From Thermoplasmata archaeon (GTDB lineage Archaea > Thermoplasmatota > Thermoplasmata > RBG-16-68-12): a stretch of 6,163 nt of DNA. Numbering within the stretch: position 1 is the stretch's first letter; every line of letters begins with the position of its first letter. The stretch is taken from positions 1 through 6,163 of the forward strand of contig DUJI01000230.1 of the NCBI GenBank assembly GCA_013329855.1, in the 5' to 3' direction. The position numbers and the translations under genes were made by a program. A model generated the notes under the pieces. It worked only from the letters and a program-made list of their open reading frames with translations, was not told the origin of the DNA and searched no databases. Of the stretch, positions 5,678 through 6,163 are shown one piece after another.

Positions 5678-6163
5678 ACGAGATGCGCTCCATGTAGACG
5701 ACCACGAGGCCCTGGTTCGCCGAGATCATCGTGGGGAACCGCGCGATCTTGTCCCGGGGCAGGTGGGGCAGCACGCCCGTGAACTTCTCCAGGTACATGT
5801 ACCGCTGGCGGGTGCTCGACCGCTGGGACGTCTTCCATTCGAAGACGAGGCAGCCGTCCGTGGAGTCCATGAGCATCTGCTCCGTCCGCGGCTCCAGGAT
5901 CCCGTTGGTCAGGAGGAGGTACACGAGCCCGCCCCACTTCTTCGCCGCCCGTTGCAGGCCCTTGACCGTGGTCACGAGGTCCCGCATCTCCACGGCCTCG
6001 GAGACGGCCAGGTCCGTGATGGAGTCGATGACGACCATGGACCCCTGGCCCTCTTCCTCGAGGAAGGTGACCAGCTCCTCCAGGATGTTCGTGGAGGGCA
6101 GGTCGAAGGCGTCCTGGTGGGTCCAGCTCTGCGGGACCACGGAGTGGCGGTAATAGACCGAGG
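5676..6163 (-). CDS. Partial RAD55/KaiC-like ATPase (C-terminal part), continues past the right edge
   Basis: The frame is open to the right edge; the GTG at 6140 is an internal valine, since codons reading SVYYRHS precede it. The visible ~160 residues hold a Walker B strand 'SMVVIDSITDL' (Asp about 39 residues after that valine) after a helix. 'KKWGGLVYLLLTNGIL' then resembles the next core strand of RecA-fold proteins, and the tail ends in 'NQGLVVVYMERIS'. The Walker A motif should lie beyond the window. The absence of a second P-loop domain in this part suggests a single-domain protein. It is most likely a diverged partner of the KaiC-like ATPase that follows 9 bases later, whose Shine-Dalgarno overlaps this gene's TGA stop. 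Function is unknown. The family call rests on the fold pattern and the tandem setting and is less certain than for its neighbour. Confidence 0.65.
   Translation of the reverse strand, partial: SVYYRHSVVPQSWTHQDAFDLPSTNILEELVTFLEEEGQGSMVVIDSITDLAVSEAVEMRDLVTTVKGLQRAAKKWGGLVYLLLTNGILEPRTEQMLMDSTDGCLVFEWKTSQRSSTRQRYMYLEKFTGVLPHLPRDKIARFPTMISANQGLVVVYMERIS

Noticed and set aside
6138..6140. GTG as start of the rightmost ATPase gene
   Set aside because: The frame is open upstream to the window edge with plausible protein sequence, and the protein would lack its Walker A motif.

Overview
The window is GC-rich throughout and looks like two unrelated genomes joined together. From about 2,100 to the right edge it reads as part of a GC-rich archaeon, perhaps related to Thermoplasmata. 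The signs are a KaiC/RAD55-type ATPase pair, an archaeal-type SAICAR synthase start, and AT-rich TATA-like boxes at archaeal spacing upstream of some starts. From base 1 to about 1,960 the content is bacterial. The sigma-54 activator there carries text I recognise from betaproteobacterial NtrC and GlrR proteins, and archaea do not use sigma-54.

Layout: (1) 1-537, plus strand, the 3' part of a gene resembling the C-terminal domain of ketopantoate reductases. Its first ~18 residues look instead like transhydrogenase PntB. (2) 548-2593, minus strand, one uninterrupted 681-codon frame. Its N-terminus is the first two thirds of a SAICAR synthase, followed by a linker of unknown origin, then a complete NtrC-class response regulator (receiver, AAA+, Fis-type HTH). 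The regulator itself changes from GlrR-like to NtrC-like inside the AAA+ domain. (3) 2602-6163, minus strand, a same-direction row of genes. In transcription order these are a partial RAD55/KaiC-like ATPase, a complete single-domain KaiC-like ATPase, a HAD phosphatase of the SerB type, a DJ-1/PfpI (isonitrile hydratase-like) protein, and a HicB-like/DinB two-domain protein. The row then leads 8 bases later into the SAICAR synthase start.

The two ATPase genes are closely coupled (9-base gap, strong Shine-Dalgarno) and probably make partner proteins for signalling or regulation. The HAD gene has its own TATA-like box, and the DJ-1 gene follows it closely. The HicB-DinB protein and purC are nearly contiguous. 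No RNA genes, IS elements, CRISPR arrays or integration sites were seen.

The most striking feature is the PurC-receiver-AAA+-HTH fusion, and I think it is more likely an assembly chimera than a new protein. Three changes of protein family (PntB-like/KPR-like, GlrR/NtrC, PurC/response regulator) lie within about 2.1 kb, two of them at or near conserved motifs. That pattern is expected when metagenomic reads from different organisms are joined. The archaeal part looks coherent.
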